Positions 44,105 through 52,591 of a DNA stretch of 64,000 nucleotides are shown one piece after another. The stretch spans positions 186,001-250,000 of the forward strand of contig JBAYRL010000003.1 of assembly GCA_041676705.1 (NCBI GenBank), given 5' to 3'. Within the stretch, counting starts at the first letter, position 1; each line of letters opens with the position of its first letter. The position numbers were made by a program, and so were the translations under genes. Source of the DNA: Acidimicrobiia bacterium. GTDB taxonomy: Bacteria; Actinomycetota; Acidimicrobiia; Acidimicrobiales; SKKL01. Below the pieces are notes generated by a model that was not told the DNA's origin, did not search any database, and saw nothing but the letters and a program-made list of their open reading frames with translations.

Positions 44105-45655
44105 ATGCCGCAATCCGATAGAAGGCCGTCGCTAGTGCCGATTCTTGCCATTGGCGTCGGCCTTCTATCTTTAGCGCCCTTTCTATATCTCTTCCTGGCG
44201 GGTTTTTCCTACGAATCGATCCGTAAGCTGTTCGCCTACCCCACTACCTGGCCCGATATCAGGCGGACCGTGGGGCTGGCGCTGGCCGTTTCAGCAGCGT
44301 CGGTAGCAATCGGTATCAGCGCGGCAATGCTTGTGATTCGAACCGACGTACCGTTTCGCAAGTTCCTCACGGTGCTTTTTGCTCTGCCTCTAGCTATTCC
44401 CAGCTTTGTCAGTGCTTATGCCATCTATTCAGCCAACCTCGTTTTTAACCCGCACTCCGACTTCATAACGTCATTTCTGGGTGCGGTAGCGGTATTAACC
44501 CTGTCGCTCTACCCCTACGTTTTTCTGGCTTGCGTTATAGCGGTTCGAAATCTTGACCCGGCTCAAGAAGAGGCAGCCCGAAGCTTGAGCCATCATCCGT
44601 TCCGAGTGTTTTGGAAAGTCAGCTTTCCGCAACTGCGTCCGGCGTTGGCTGGCAGCATCATGATCGTGGTTCTACATGTGCTGTCCGATTACGGCACGAT
44701 GGTTCAACTGCGTCAGCGCACGCTTACCACCACCATCATGGCTGAGATGATTGACTATGGCGACTACACCTCCGCACGTTCGCTTTCGCTTCTATTGGTG
44801 GTCTTGACCTTAGGTTTTCTAGTGCTCGGACGGTTATTCTCCGGTCGCCCCATTCCCCTCAGTGTGGCCTCGCAAACCGTTAGACCACCGAACAAGATTC
44901 GCCTACAGCGCGCCCGAATTCCAGTCTTTTTGGCGGCACTTATCGTTCCTTTAGCTGGCGTCGCACCTACGTTTTATATGACGTTTCGAGGACTCAACTC
45001 ACCACGCCAAGCAATTGTGGTCAACTGGTCGCAGGTATTCGCCTCGGCCGGAACAACCTTGAATTATGCGCTGTGGGCCGGTTTGGTCACTACGGCCATG
45101 GCGCTACCGGTGAGCTGGTGGCTCAATCGCAAACCATCAATGTTTTCGCATCTAACCGAGCGTTCTGTCTGGCTGGCACATTCAATACCCAACGCCGTTT
45201 TGGCCTTATCGTTGGTGTTTTTAGCAACCCGTCTAGTTCCCAGCTTCTATAAGACACCGACTCTATTGATCTTGGCCTACGTAATTATGTTTTTGCCGTT
45301 GGCGGTCTCGAACCAAGGGGTTGGCCTTCAAGCCGCTGCCCCCAAATTTGAGGAAGCAGCGGCTGCCCTTGGCAGCAATAGCTGGGAACGCTTTCGCCGT
45401 GTGTCGTTGCCGATAGCCTTTCCAGGAATCGCCACCGGTGCGCTTTTGGTTGGGTTGGATGCCAGCAAAGAGCTCACCTCTACCCTTATGTTGTTGCCAT
45501 TCAACGTTCAAACCTTGGCCACTGGTTTGTGGGGTACCACCAACGGTGAATCGCTTGACTTTACCGCAGCCGCGCCTTATGCCTTGATGCTGGTCATTTT
45601 GGGTTCAATTCCTGTTTATTTCATTGCCCGACGCACTGTTCGCTACATCGACTAG
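44105..45655 (+). CDS. Fe(III) ABC permease, two-domain (FbpB-like)
   Basis: A 516-aa permease with about twelve predicted helices in two homologous halves, as in FbpB/ThiP. Each half has an EAA loop: EEAARSLSHHPFRVFWKVSFPQL and EEAAAALGSNSWERFRRVSLPIA. Both domains in one chain mean no other permease is needed. Last gene of an FbpC-FbpA-FbpB operon, here with the ATPase first. Confidence 0.92.
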   Translation: MPQSDRRPSLVPILAIGVGLLSLAPFLYLFLAGFSYESIRKLFAYPTTWPDIRRTVGLALAVSAASVAIGISAAMLVIRTDVPFRKFLTVLFALPLAIPSFVSAYAIYSANLVFNPHSDFITSFLGAVAVLTLSLYPYVFLACVIAVRNLDPAQEEAARSLSHHPFRVFWKVSFPQLRPALAGSIMIVVLHVLSDYGTMVQLRQRTLTTTIMAEMIDYGDYTSARSLSLLLVVLTLGFLVLGRLFSGRPIPLSVASQTVRPPNKIRLQRARIPVFLAALIVPLAGVAPTFYMTFRGLNSPRQAIVVNWSQVFASAGTTLNYALWAGLVTTAMALPVSWWLNRKPSMFSHLTERSVWLAHSIPNAVLALSLVFLATRLVPSFYKTPTLLILAYVIMFLPLAVSNQGVGLQAAAPKFEEAAAALGSNSWERFRRVSLPIAFPGIATGALLVGLDASKELTSTLMLLPFNVQTLATGLWGTTNGESLDFTAAAPYALMLVILGSIPVYFIARRTVRYID

Positions 45656-45683
45656 CCGGAAATGAACGCCCCAAACCGATGCT

Positions 45684-46148
45684 CTATTGGTCGAATTGGC
45701 CCGGTTGATATAGGCCCGGTTCAGAATGCGAGGCAATGGCAGCACGGTTCCACGAGTTGATAGCAATAATGGCAAACACCAAAGCGGCATAGAGTTCATC
45801 GGAATAATGCTTGCGCGCTTCGTCTTCAACCTCGGCTGGCACGTGTGCTTCGGAGATCATTGTGATGGCTTCAGTAAGCGCCAGCGCCGCACGTTCTTCC
45901 TCGGTGTAGCAAGTTGCTTCACGCCAGGCATTTAGCATGTATAGCCGTTCTTCAGTTTCACCAGCGGCGCGGGCATCCTTGTGGTGCATATCGAGACAGA
46001 AAGCACAACCATTTATCTGGCTGGAACGCGTCTTTACCAGTTCGATAGTAGAGCTGGGGAGACCACTTTTGCGGACCGCGATTTCAATACGGGCTAGCGC
46101 CTGGCCGCCAGCAGGAAACTTCTCATGAATATTGACTGGTTCAGACAT
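45684..46148 (-). CDS. AhpD-like carboxymuconolactone decarboxylase-family protein
   Basis: A 154-aa helical protein. GCAFCLDMHHKDARAAG has the CxxC plus His of the AhpD alkylhydroperoxidase core. Members reduce peroxides with thiol partners or act as small antioxidant enzymes. ATG at 46148 begins MSEPVNIHEKF; the longer frame has no better start. It is convergent with the iron importer operon and stands alone. Confidence 0.85.
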   Translation of the reverse strand: MSEPVNIHEKFPAGGQALARIEIAVRKSGLPSSTIELVKTRSSQINGCAFCLDMHHKDARAAGETEERLYMLNAWREATCYTEEERAALALTEAITMISEAHVPAEVEDEARKHYSDELYAALVFAIIAINSWNRAAIASHSEPGLYQPGQFDQ

Positions 46149-46206
46149 TGGGAGCCTTTTTCTCACTAGTTTTTCTACTAAACACCAGACTAACTAGCCG
46201 ACTCAA

Positions 46207-47205
46207 CTATTTGACATCCGGCCCTATAGGAATTCCATCCACGATCTGATCAAGATATTCACTCATACCGATACCAACTTGGCCATCGCAATGAAAGCGT
46301 GTCATAGCTTCGGTAATTCGAGTAGTTAGCTCATTACCCTCGGAATCTATACGGCGATTTCGCAGTGGAATCAATGAAATTACTTCTCCTGCCACGCTGT
46401 AGGCGCGGTGGTCGGTTTTGATTTCAGCTCGCATGCCGGTTTGATAGTTGTTCTCGTCCCAGTCCGATTCGATGCTGGCGTCTCTGACCAGGTGATATTC
46501 ACCATTCTCAAGCACCATGCCACCGGGTTTGCCACCCACGATAGAAATCATCATGGCAAAATCTTTTGAAAACACCATCGGCATCCATCGATACCAGGAA
46601 ATGGCTTGCCAATAACGTGGTCCCCACGATTTGTCACGTAGGCCTAGGCCATTGATCTCGAGCACCTCATCGCCCACCTGGATGGTACCGGTGGTAGCAC
46701 AATGCTGTTCGTAGTGGGCCTTTGAGAACGAATTCTCAGAATCTTGCACAATCTCAGTGCCATCATCGTTCACAGGCCGACCACCAAACATAGGTGAAAC
46801 TCCGTGAAAATCGAGTTCTACCTGGCATGCCACCCACGGGTTTTCACTAAAAGCTACGCGTGGCTCAGCCATTTGATTAGGTTCGTCAAGGAGGCACACC
46901 TTGCCGTCATAACGAACCTTTAGATGTTTGAAAGGTTCAACCACCTCAATAGATAATCCGGCAGCGTTCATCTCATCGTTATTGTGAATCTGGGGCCGCG
47001 CGTATACAAAGCCGACGCGACCACCAGGCAAATAGATGCACACCGTGACCTCGGCATAACCTTCATTGACTCTGTTGCCAATGCGAAACCAGCCGCCAAC
47101 CTCATTTTTAAGGTCAAAGGCGTTCAAGTACATCGATTCGTTGTAGTTCGGAACTGGGTCGGGTTCATGCGTATATTCATCCGACGGTTCAAGCACGACT
47201 TTCAC
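46207..47205 (-). CDS. AttH/CrtC-like lipocalin-fold protein
   Basis: A 332-aa soluble protein rich in beta strands. LGLRDKSWGPRYW and the surrounding WFRIGNRVNEGYAE match the AttH/hydroxyneurosporene-hydratase-like (DUF7064/7065) family, seen often in actinobacteria beside lipid or acyl-CoA enzymes. A hydratase or lipid-binding role is possible; function unknown. GTG start with GGGGG upstream. The divergent neighbour is a small hypothetical gene. Confidence 0.6.
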   Translation of the reverse strand: MKVVLEPSDEYTHEPDPVPNYNESMYLNAFDLKNEVGGWFRIGNRVNEGYAEVTVCIYLPGGRVGFVYARPQIHNNDEMNAAGLSIEVVEPFKHLKVRYDGKVCLLDEPNQMAEPRVAFSENPWVACQVELDFHGVSPMFGGRPVNDDGTEIVQDSENSFSKAHYEQHCATTGTIQVGDEVLEINGLGLRDKSWGPRYWQAISWYRWMPMVFSKDFAMMISIVGGKPGGMVLENGEYHLVRDASIESDWDENNYQTGMRAEIKTDHRAYSVAGEVISLIPLRNRRIDSEGNELTTRITEAMTRFHCDGQVGIGMSEYLDQIVDGIPIGPDVK

Positions 47206-47285
47206 TGGCGAAGCCCCCTGTAATCTGGTGCGCCAACCTTATCGGTCGGGTGGTTTTGGTGCCACGAAGTATTACAGTTCACCCG

Positions 47286-47594
47286 ATGCGTTCTTGGCGG
47301 CTCTTGGCCGAAACTGTGGCTATTAATAACGTTCTAATCGACGCTAGCTACGCCGATGTTTTTGTGGTTGAGCGTGTGATCGGCGAGATGCCCGGCCCCA
47401 ACGATTGGGAAGCCACAATTCGCACCCCTGATCGCACTCGGTTGCGCGCCGGGCGCTACACCCTCACGGTCAACACCCCCGATGGCCACCTGCTTGAAGG
47501 ATGGGCGCTACTGCGTTTTAGCGATGGTCACCAACACCTGTTTCGTGGTGATGGCGAACTTGAGGGCGTAGCAGCAACCTTGACAGAGCCGTAA
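47286..47594 (+). CDS. Hypothetical small beta-rich protein
   Basis: A 102-aa unrecognised protein (MRSWRLLAETVAINNVLI onward) with alternating strands and no signal peptide. The frame runs back to a GTG at 47250. The ATG at 47286 has no Shine-Dalgarno but sits about 10 bp after TATTAC, so a leaderless start is possible. Its composition and frame length suggest a real gene, though no homology is claimed. Confidence 0.5.
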   Translation: MRSWRLLAETVAINNVLIDASYADVFVVERVIGEMPGPNDWEATIRTPDRTRLRAGRYTLTVNTPDGHLLEGWALLRFSDGHQHLFRGDGELEGVAATLTEP

Positions 47595-47650
47595 CCGCGC
47601 TGTTAATGCGACGGGCAAATAGCCACTGGCAAATCGACCTAGATAAGTAA

Positions 47651-47683
47651 TGTGGTGCCAACTCCCACCTTGTTGGCACCACA
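47651..47683. terminator. Hairpin terminator between convergent genes
   Basis: TGTGGTGCCAAC (47651-47662) and GTTGGCACCACA (47672-47683) are perfect 12-bp arms with a 9-nt loop. It lies between the small hypothetical gene and the persulfide dioxygenase gene, serving one or both. Confidence 0.75.
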
Positions 47684-47696
47684 AGCTTTGGCGGCC

Positions 47697-49091
47697 TTAT
47701 CGGTTTACGACTGCCATTCGTTGCGCATCCATCCAGGCGTCGTAGCCCCCCAAGAGATCAGACACGTCTCGGGCACCCAGGGTACGCAGCAAACTTGCAC
47801 CCACTGAGGAGCGATAACCACCGGCGCAAAACACGATCACTGGTTGGTTGAGATCGATTTCACCCACCCGATCACGCAGCTGCGGGAGAGGAATAGTCTT
47901 GGCATTGGCAATAGTGCCCAACGCAGTTTCCCCGGGGTTGCGAATGTCGATCATCTGGGTGCTCGTAGCAAGCCCACGTTGTCTAACCTCGTAAACCCCA
48001 AGCCTCGAGCCGCGTTCTATTAGTTCTTGGTGTTCAAGCAGATCACCCATTCCACCTTGGAGATAGCCAACTACCTGGTCGAAGCCAATGCGAGCCAAGC
48101 GAGTCTTGGCCTCAACTTCGGCACCTGGGTCGGCAATGATGATCAGCGAGGTGCCAGGTTCAATTACGCTGCCAACATATTCAGCGAATCGTCCGTCGAG
48201 ACCAACGTTGATGGAACCCACAAAATGCCCGTGGGCGAAATCAATCGAATCGCGGGTATCAATGGCAATGGCTCCGTCGGCCTGGGCTGCGAGAACCTGC
48301 TCAAGTGACAGTGGCAGCGGTGCAGAGACGTCGATCAGGCTTCGTTCTGATTTATTGAGATTGGCATTGAAGCCGAAATAGCCGGGCATTGTGGGCTGCC
48401 CTTCGGTCACCACTTTCACGAACTCTTCCACGCCCATGGGCTGCACGGCGTAGTTCATTTGCCGTTGTTCACCAATAGTAGAAGTGGTTTCAGTGGAAAG
48501 ATTCTTGCCACAAGCGGAACCAGCACCGTGGGCCGGATACACCCGGGTAGCATCAGGCAAAACCATCAGCTGCGAGTGCAGCGAATCATAAAGTGAGCGC
48601 GCCAGGTCGTCGGCAGTCACTCCAACCGAGGCCAATAGGTCAGGGCGGCCCACATCGCCAATGAACAAGGTGTCGCCAGTCAAGACCGAATGCGGTTCAC
48701 TTTCGTTCGCGCTTTCCCAAACGACCACACTTATAGATTCGGGCGTGTGACCGGGCGTTTCACGGAATTCAAGCACCACTCCTGAATCATCCCCAAGCAT
48801 GAGTCGCTCGCCGGTGCGGACCCGACGGATGGGAAAAGCCGGATTGGCTGCAGCGCCATAAATAATTTCGGCCCCGGTTGCTTCAGCCAATTCGAGGTGG
48901 CCCGAGAGAAAGTCAGCATGGAAATGGGTTTCAATGACGTAGCGAATCTCAAGGCCAGCTTCATGGGCGTCATCAAGATAGATCTGGATGTCGCGCCTGG
49001 GGTCAACCACAACGGCGACGCCAGAGCTCTCATCTGCCACCAGATAGCTGGCATGGGAAAGACAATCTAGATAGTACTGGATGAACTTCAC
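47697..49091 (-). CDS. Persulfide dioxygenase-rhodanese fusion (CstB-like)
   Basis: A 464-aa enzyme with three parts: an ETHE1-type metallo-beta-lactamase domain, a rhodanese-like domain without catalytic Cys (IIIADPGAE), and a C-terminal rhodanese with active-site loop CAGGYRSS. The dioxygenase iron ligands are visible in ETHFHADF, RETPGHTPES and LTGDTLFIGDVG. This order matches CstB of S. aureus, which oxidises persulfides and forms thiosulfate. The GTG at 49091 begins VKFIQYYLDC, the usual start; the TTG at 49139 is unlikely since the -10 element covers it. An operator and promoter at 49139-49166 control it. Confidence 0.9.
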   Translation of the reverse strand: MKFIQYYLDCLSHASYLVADESSGVAVVVDPRRDIQIYLDDAHEAGLEIRYVIETHFHADFLSGHLELAEATGAEIIYGAAANPAFPIRRVRTGERLMLGDDSGVVLEFRETPGHTPESISVVVWESANESEPHSVLTGDTLFIGDVGRPDLLASVGVTADDLARSLYDSLHSQLMVLPDATRVYPAHGAGSACGKNLSTETTSTIGEQRQMNYAVQPMGVEEFVKVVTEGQPTMPGYFGFNANLNKSERSLIDVSAPLPLSLEQVLAAQADGAIAIDTRDSIDFAHGHFVGSINVGLDGRFAEYVGSVIEPGTSLIIIADPGAEVEAKTRLARIGFDQVVGYLQGGMGDLLEHQELIERGSRLGVYEVRQRGLATSTQMIDIRNPGETALGTIANAKTIPLPQLRDRVGEIDLNQPVIVFCAGGYRSSVGASLLRTLGARDVSDLLGGYDAWMDAQRMAVVNR

Positions 49092-49138
49092 CGGAGTTCG
49101 CCTCGCTTCAAGGTCTTCCAAGGAATCATGGAATAGCA

Positions 49139-49166
49139 ATTATACCCGCGTGGGTATAAACGCCAA
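49139..49166 (-). promoter_or_regulatory. CsoR/CstR-type operator and promoter of dioxygenase gene
   Basis: TATACCCGCGTGGGTATA (49141-49158) is a dyad whose two 7-base arms flank GCGT. On the minus strand it joins a consensus -10 TATAAT (49139-49144), with TTGGCG at 49161-49166 as -35. Transcription would begin near 49132, about 40 nt before the GTG. A bound repressor would cover the whole spacer and -10. Confidence 0.75.
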
Positions 49167-49334
49167 CCTGTTGCATTCGTACCAGAAATTCATAAATCCC
49201 ACCTATAGGCTACGTTTCACGCCATTGAAATAGCCTACGAAAAAGTACTCTAGGCAATATGGCCTAGTTATATCTAGTCGAACCCCTAATTAATCGGGTG
49301 TTTCACCGTGAGTTTGCAGCCATAAAGAAATTGT

Positions 49335-49350
49335 ATACCCTCGAGGGTAT
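49335..49350 (+). promoter_or_regulatory. CsoR/CstR-type operator at Cys-rich gene start
   Basis: ATACCCTCGAGGGTAT is a perfect 16-bp palindrome sharing ATACCC-N4-GGGTAT with the divergent dioxygenase promoter. It overlaps the ATG at 49349. The likely -10 is TATACC (49334-49339), which would place transcription start at or next to that ATG. Confidence 0.75.
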
Positions 49351-49561
49351 GTGCTCACGAGTTGAATGCCGCCGATGCCACCGCCCCACATATGCCGGTT
49401 GCGGCGCCCATGTAGAACAGGTTTTAGCGGGAGTACCGCGTGACAAAAGGTGCCGATGCGCTGAAGAGCGCGCCGAGGCCAAAGCAGCCGCCAAAGCAGC
49501 TCGAGCCGCCAATGGACAAAGCTCACTACTTAGTCGAATTACCGGTTTTGCCAAGCGCTAA
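49349..49561 (+). CDS. Small Cys-rich protein, probable zinc or sulfur role
   Basis: A 70-aa protein: MCSRVECRRC, then TYAGCGAHVEQVLAGVP and RCRC, five further cysteines after Met-Cys. This small family is common in actinobacteria and other bacteria and has no known role. The cysteines may bind zinc or carry persulfide sulfur. The ATG lies inside the operator, so the transcript is likely leaderless; upstream in-frame GTG (49298) and TTG (49331) lack ribosome sites. It is divergent from the dioxygenase and precedes the DUF302 gene on the same strand. Confidence 0.72.
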   Translation: MCSRVECRRCHRPTYAGCGAHVEQVLAGVPRDKRCRCAEERAEAKAAAKAARAANGQSSLLSRITGFAKR

Positions 49562-49615
49562 CAGCGTTCACTCCACGTTGTCGCTTAACAACAATTATGG
49601 AAAGGAAAGAAGGAT

Positions 49616-49996
49616 ATGGACTCATTTTCGGTTGTTCTCGAGACCAACATGGCCGACGCCGAGGAAGCTATTAGGGCTTCCCTTAGCGAGCAGGGCTTTG
49701 GCGTACTCACAGAAATGGACGTTGCCGCCACCCTGAAAGCCAAAATTGACGTAGATCGACCGCCGCTGAAGATTCTTGGTGCCTGCAATCCGAACTTCGC
49801 CCACCAAGCGTTGCAACTCGATCCAACGGTAGCGCTGATGTTGCCGTGCAACGTTGTGCTCGAAGCTACTCCTGACGGTGGAACCCGTGTCAGCGCGGTC
49901 GACCCACGCCATCTAATGCCAGATGCAGCATTCGCCGAGGTGGCCGAGGGCGCAGCTGCCAAACTTGAAGCTGCGATTGCCACTCTCAGCAAATAG
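49616..49996 (+). CDS. DUF302 family protein
   Basis: A 126-aa cytoplasmic protein with the DUF302 fold: SEQGFGVLTEMDVAATLKAK followed by ILGACNPNFAHQAL and VALMLPCNVVLE, whose two conserved Cys (ACNP and LPCN) could hold a sulfur adduct or metal. DUF302 genes often neighbour sulfide or redox genes; the biochemical role is unknown. AAAGGAAAGAAGG gives a good ribosome site. It is 54 bp downstream of the Cys-rich gene and probably cotranscribed with it. Confidence 0.85.
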   Translation: MDSFSVVLETNMADAEEAIRASLSEQGFGVLTEMDVAATLKAKIDVDRPPLKILGACNPNFAHQALQLDPTVALMLPCNVVLEATPDGGTRVSAVDPRHLMPDAAFAEVAEGAAAKLEAAIATLSK

Positions 49997-50026
49997 CTCG
50001 TGCCTGATCGACCTGCATGTTTTCAA

Positions 50027-50830
50027 TTAACCGTATTTGAATTGAGGATCACGCTTTTCCAGAAAGGCCACCATGGCTTCTCGGTGATCCTCAGTCATGC
50101 TCGTAAGAATCTGTGTGCGGTTCTCAAGGTCGATCCCAGCCTGCAAACTACCGACCTCCAGGTTTGACCACATCACTTCTTTGGTCATCCAAACACCCAT
50201 CGGCGAGTTATTACGAATCATCCGTGCCGTATCAAGCGCCGAATCCATAAGTTCAGCTTCGGGAACCACTCTGGTTACCAGGCCGATGTGGTCCGCTTCA
50301 GTGGCATCAATGATGCGACCAGTCAACAGCAATTCAAAGGCCCGACCGGCGCCGATCAAACGTGGCAGGAGCCATGAGACTCCAATGTCGCAACCAGAAA
50401 GCCCAATACGAACAAAGGCCACGTTAAACTTGGCGCTCGACGAGGCAATCCGAACATCAGATGCCAACGCCAGCGCCAAACCACCGCCAGCTGCTGGTCC
50501 GTTAACGGCAGCTATCACGGGCTGGCGCATCGAGCGAAGCCTTGGCACCAACGTGGCAATGTGTTGCTGGGTCGCCAAACCCAGGGGTGCCCGTCCTTCA
50601 TCTTGGGTACCTGGGGTTTCACCGTAGCCACCGAGGTCTAAGCCAGCGCAGAACCCGCGACCGGCACCGGTGAGGATTACGGCACGAGTAGATCGTTCAA
50701 CACCAATGGAGCCAAAGGCGTTGTGTAGGCCTTCCACTAGTTCGGCATCCATAGCATTCAGCCGGTCTGGTCGGTTCATCGTGACTTTTGTGATGCCGTC
50801 GTCGATTTCTTCTACCTGCACGCTGCTCAT
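50027..50830 (-). CDS. Enoyl-CoA hydratase/isomerase
   Basis: A 267-aa crotonase-fold enzyme. TMNRPDRLNAMD, the oxyanion loop FCAGLDLGG and VNGPAAGGGLALALASDVRIA are standard. It adds water across, or isomerises, an enoyl-CoA. ATG at 50830 starts MSSVQVEEID; the frame extends much further but covers no crotonase sequence. AAGGAA lies upstream. It is divergent from the acyl-CoA ligase across 106 bp. Confidence 0.88.
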   Translation of the reverse strand: MSSVQVEEIDDGITKVTMNRPDRLNAMDAELVEGLHNAFGSIGVERSTRAVILTGAGRGFCAGLDLGGYGETPGTQDEGRAPLGLATQQHIATLVPRLRSMRQPVIAAVNGPAAGGGLALALASDVRIASSSAKFNVAFVRIGLSGCDIGVSWLLPRLIGAGRAFELLLTGRIIDATEADHIGLVTRVVPEAELMDSALDTARMIRNNSPMGVWMTKEVMWSNLEVGSLQAGIDLENRTQILTSMTEDHREAMVAFLEKRDPQFKYG

Positions 50831-50936
50831 GGTTGAGAGATTCCTTTTCGTAGCACTGTTGGCACTTCGCCCATTAAGGTTGCCATAGATGGCCGGGGGG
50901 TCATCGGCCCAATTTGGGAATGTCGTTAGGGGGAAC

Positions 50937-52484
50937 ATGTATCCAGGAAATTTTGCCGAGACAAGTCCTGACCGTCCGGCAGTAATCATGGCCACATCTG
51001 GCGAAACACAGACTTATCGTGAACTTAACGAGCGTTCTAACCAAGTCGCCCAGTATTTACGTTCGGTTGGCCTTGAGCGCGGCGATCATGTGGCGCTGTT
51101 TATGGAAAACCAGATCCACTTCATGGAAATCGTGTGGGGGGCGCTACGTTCTGGCATTTATATAACTGCCATCAACAGCCATCTGACCTCAGAAGAAGTG
51201 GCATACATTGTTGAAGACTGCGAGGCCAAAGTTTTCTTCACGTCACGGGCCCTGGCCGAGGTTGCCAGTGGCATAGATTGGGGCAGTTTGTCGCGGGTCA
51301 CCAATCGATTGATGTGTGACGGCAACGCCGAAGGGTTCGACTCATATGAAGACCTAATGGCGGCCCAACCCACCTCGGGCATCGCTGATGAGAGCCACGG
51401 GACCATTATGCTCTACTCATCGGGAACCACTGGTCGACCCAAAGGGGTTATTCGCCCACTGCCGGAAGGTCACCCAGCCGACGAGGACGACCCGTTGTTG
51501 AGCGCCATGGGCATGCTCTACCAGTTTGCCGATGGTATGGCATACCTTTCGCCAGCACCCATGTATCACGCTGCACCGCTGGCATTTTCTATCAACGTGC
51601 ACCGTTTTGGCGGCGTGGTAGTGATCATGGAGCGGTTCGACCCCGAACAAGCGTTGCAGTTAATTGAGAAATACAAGATCACCCATAGCCAATGGGTACC
51701 AACCATGTTTATTCGCCTGTTGCGTCTGAGCGAAGAACAGCGGAATAAGTACGATCTATCGAGCCACAAAGTCGCCATTCACGCTGCTGCGCCCTGCCCG
51801 GTGCCGGTGAAGCGCGACATGATTGAGTGGTGGGGCCCGGTAATTTACGAATATTACGCTGGCACGGAAGGGAACGGTTCTACCTTCATAACCAGCGAAG
51901 ACTGGCTAGAACACCCTGGTTCTGTAGGCCGACCCATGGTCGGTGAAATTCACATTCTTGACGAGGATGGTAACGAGCTTGGACCGCGTGAAGAGGGCGC
52001 TATTTACTTTGGTGGCGGCGGAGAATTCGAGTATCACAACGATCCCGCAAAAACGGCGGAATCACGGCGCTCGGGTGGTCTCAGCACCTTGGGAGACGTC
52101 GGTTACCTCGACGAAGAGGGCTACCTGTATCTAACCGATCGCAAAGCTCACATGATTATCTCTGGCGGAGTGAACATTTACCCGAGAGAAATTGAAGATG
52201 TCCTCATTCAGCATCCAGCGGTGGCCGACGTAGCAGTGTTCGGAGTGCCCAATGAAGACTTCGGTGAAGAAGTGAAAGCGGTGATTCAACTGCTTGATGG
52301 CGAAGCGGCTGAAGATGAGACGAAAACCGAACTTATGAACTTCATGCGCCAACATTTGGCCTCTTACAAAGTGCCGCGTTCGATTGATTTTCGCGATGAG
52401 CTGCCTCGTTTGCCCACCGGAAAGCTTTATAAGCGGATTCTGGTCGATGAATACAAGAAGGCCTATGAAGCCGCCCAGGGATAG
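50937..52484 (+). CDS. Acyl-CoA synthetase (FadD-like)
   Basis: A 515-aa ANL ligase. P-loop IMLYSSGTTGRPKGV, A5 region YEYYAGTEGNG, hinge DRKAHMIISGGVNIYPREIE, and catalytic lysine in RLPTGKLYKRI. The form resembles actinobacterial fatty or steroid-side-chain acid CoA ligases, but the substrate is not determinable. ATG at 50937 with AGGGGGAAC directly upstream is preferred to 50889. Confidence 0.9.
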   Translation: MYPGNFAETSPDRPAVIMATSGETQTYRELNERSNQVAQYLRSVGLERGDHVALFMENQIHFMEIVWGALRSGIYITAINSHLTSEEVAYIVEDCEAKVFFTSRALAEVASGIDWGSLSRVTNRLMCDGNAEGFDSYEDLMAAQPTSGIADESHGTIMLYSSGTTGRPKGVIRPLPEGHPADEDDPLLSAMGMLYQFADGMAYLSPAPMYHAAPLAFSINVHRFGGVVVIMERFDPEQALQLIEKYKITHSQWVPTMFIRLLRLSEEQRNKYDLSSHKVAIHAAAPCPVPVKRDMIEWWGPVIYEYYAGTEGNGSTFITSEDWLEHPGSVGRPMVGEIHILDEDGNELGPREEGAIYFGGGGEFEYHNDPAKTAESRRSGGLSTLGDVGYLDEEGYLYLTDRKAHMIISGGVNIYPREIEDVLIQHPAVADVAVFGVPNEDFGEEVKAVIQLLDGEAAEDETKTELMNFMRQHLASYKVPRSIDFRDELPRLPTGKLYKRILVDEYKKAYEAAQG

Positions 52485-52554
52485 CGCGCCTCAAGGGGCG
52501 TAAAACACCTGGTTAGCAGCACATCGCTAAAATCTAGACCATTTAAGCAATTTG

Positions 52555-52585
52555 GATGTCAGGCCGGGCACACCGGCCTGACATC
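52555..52585. terminator. Bidirectional hairpin terminator
   Basis: GATGTCAGGCCGG (52555-52567) and CCGGCCTGACATC (52573-52585) form a perfect 13-bp stem with a 5-nt loop between the convergent CoA ligase and acyl-CoA dehydrogenase genes. T-runs are weak on both sides. Confidence 0.75.
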
Positions 52586-52591
52586 AACCAT

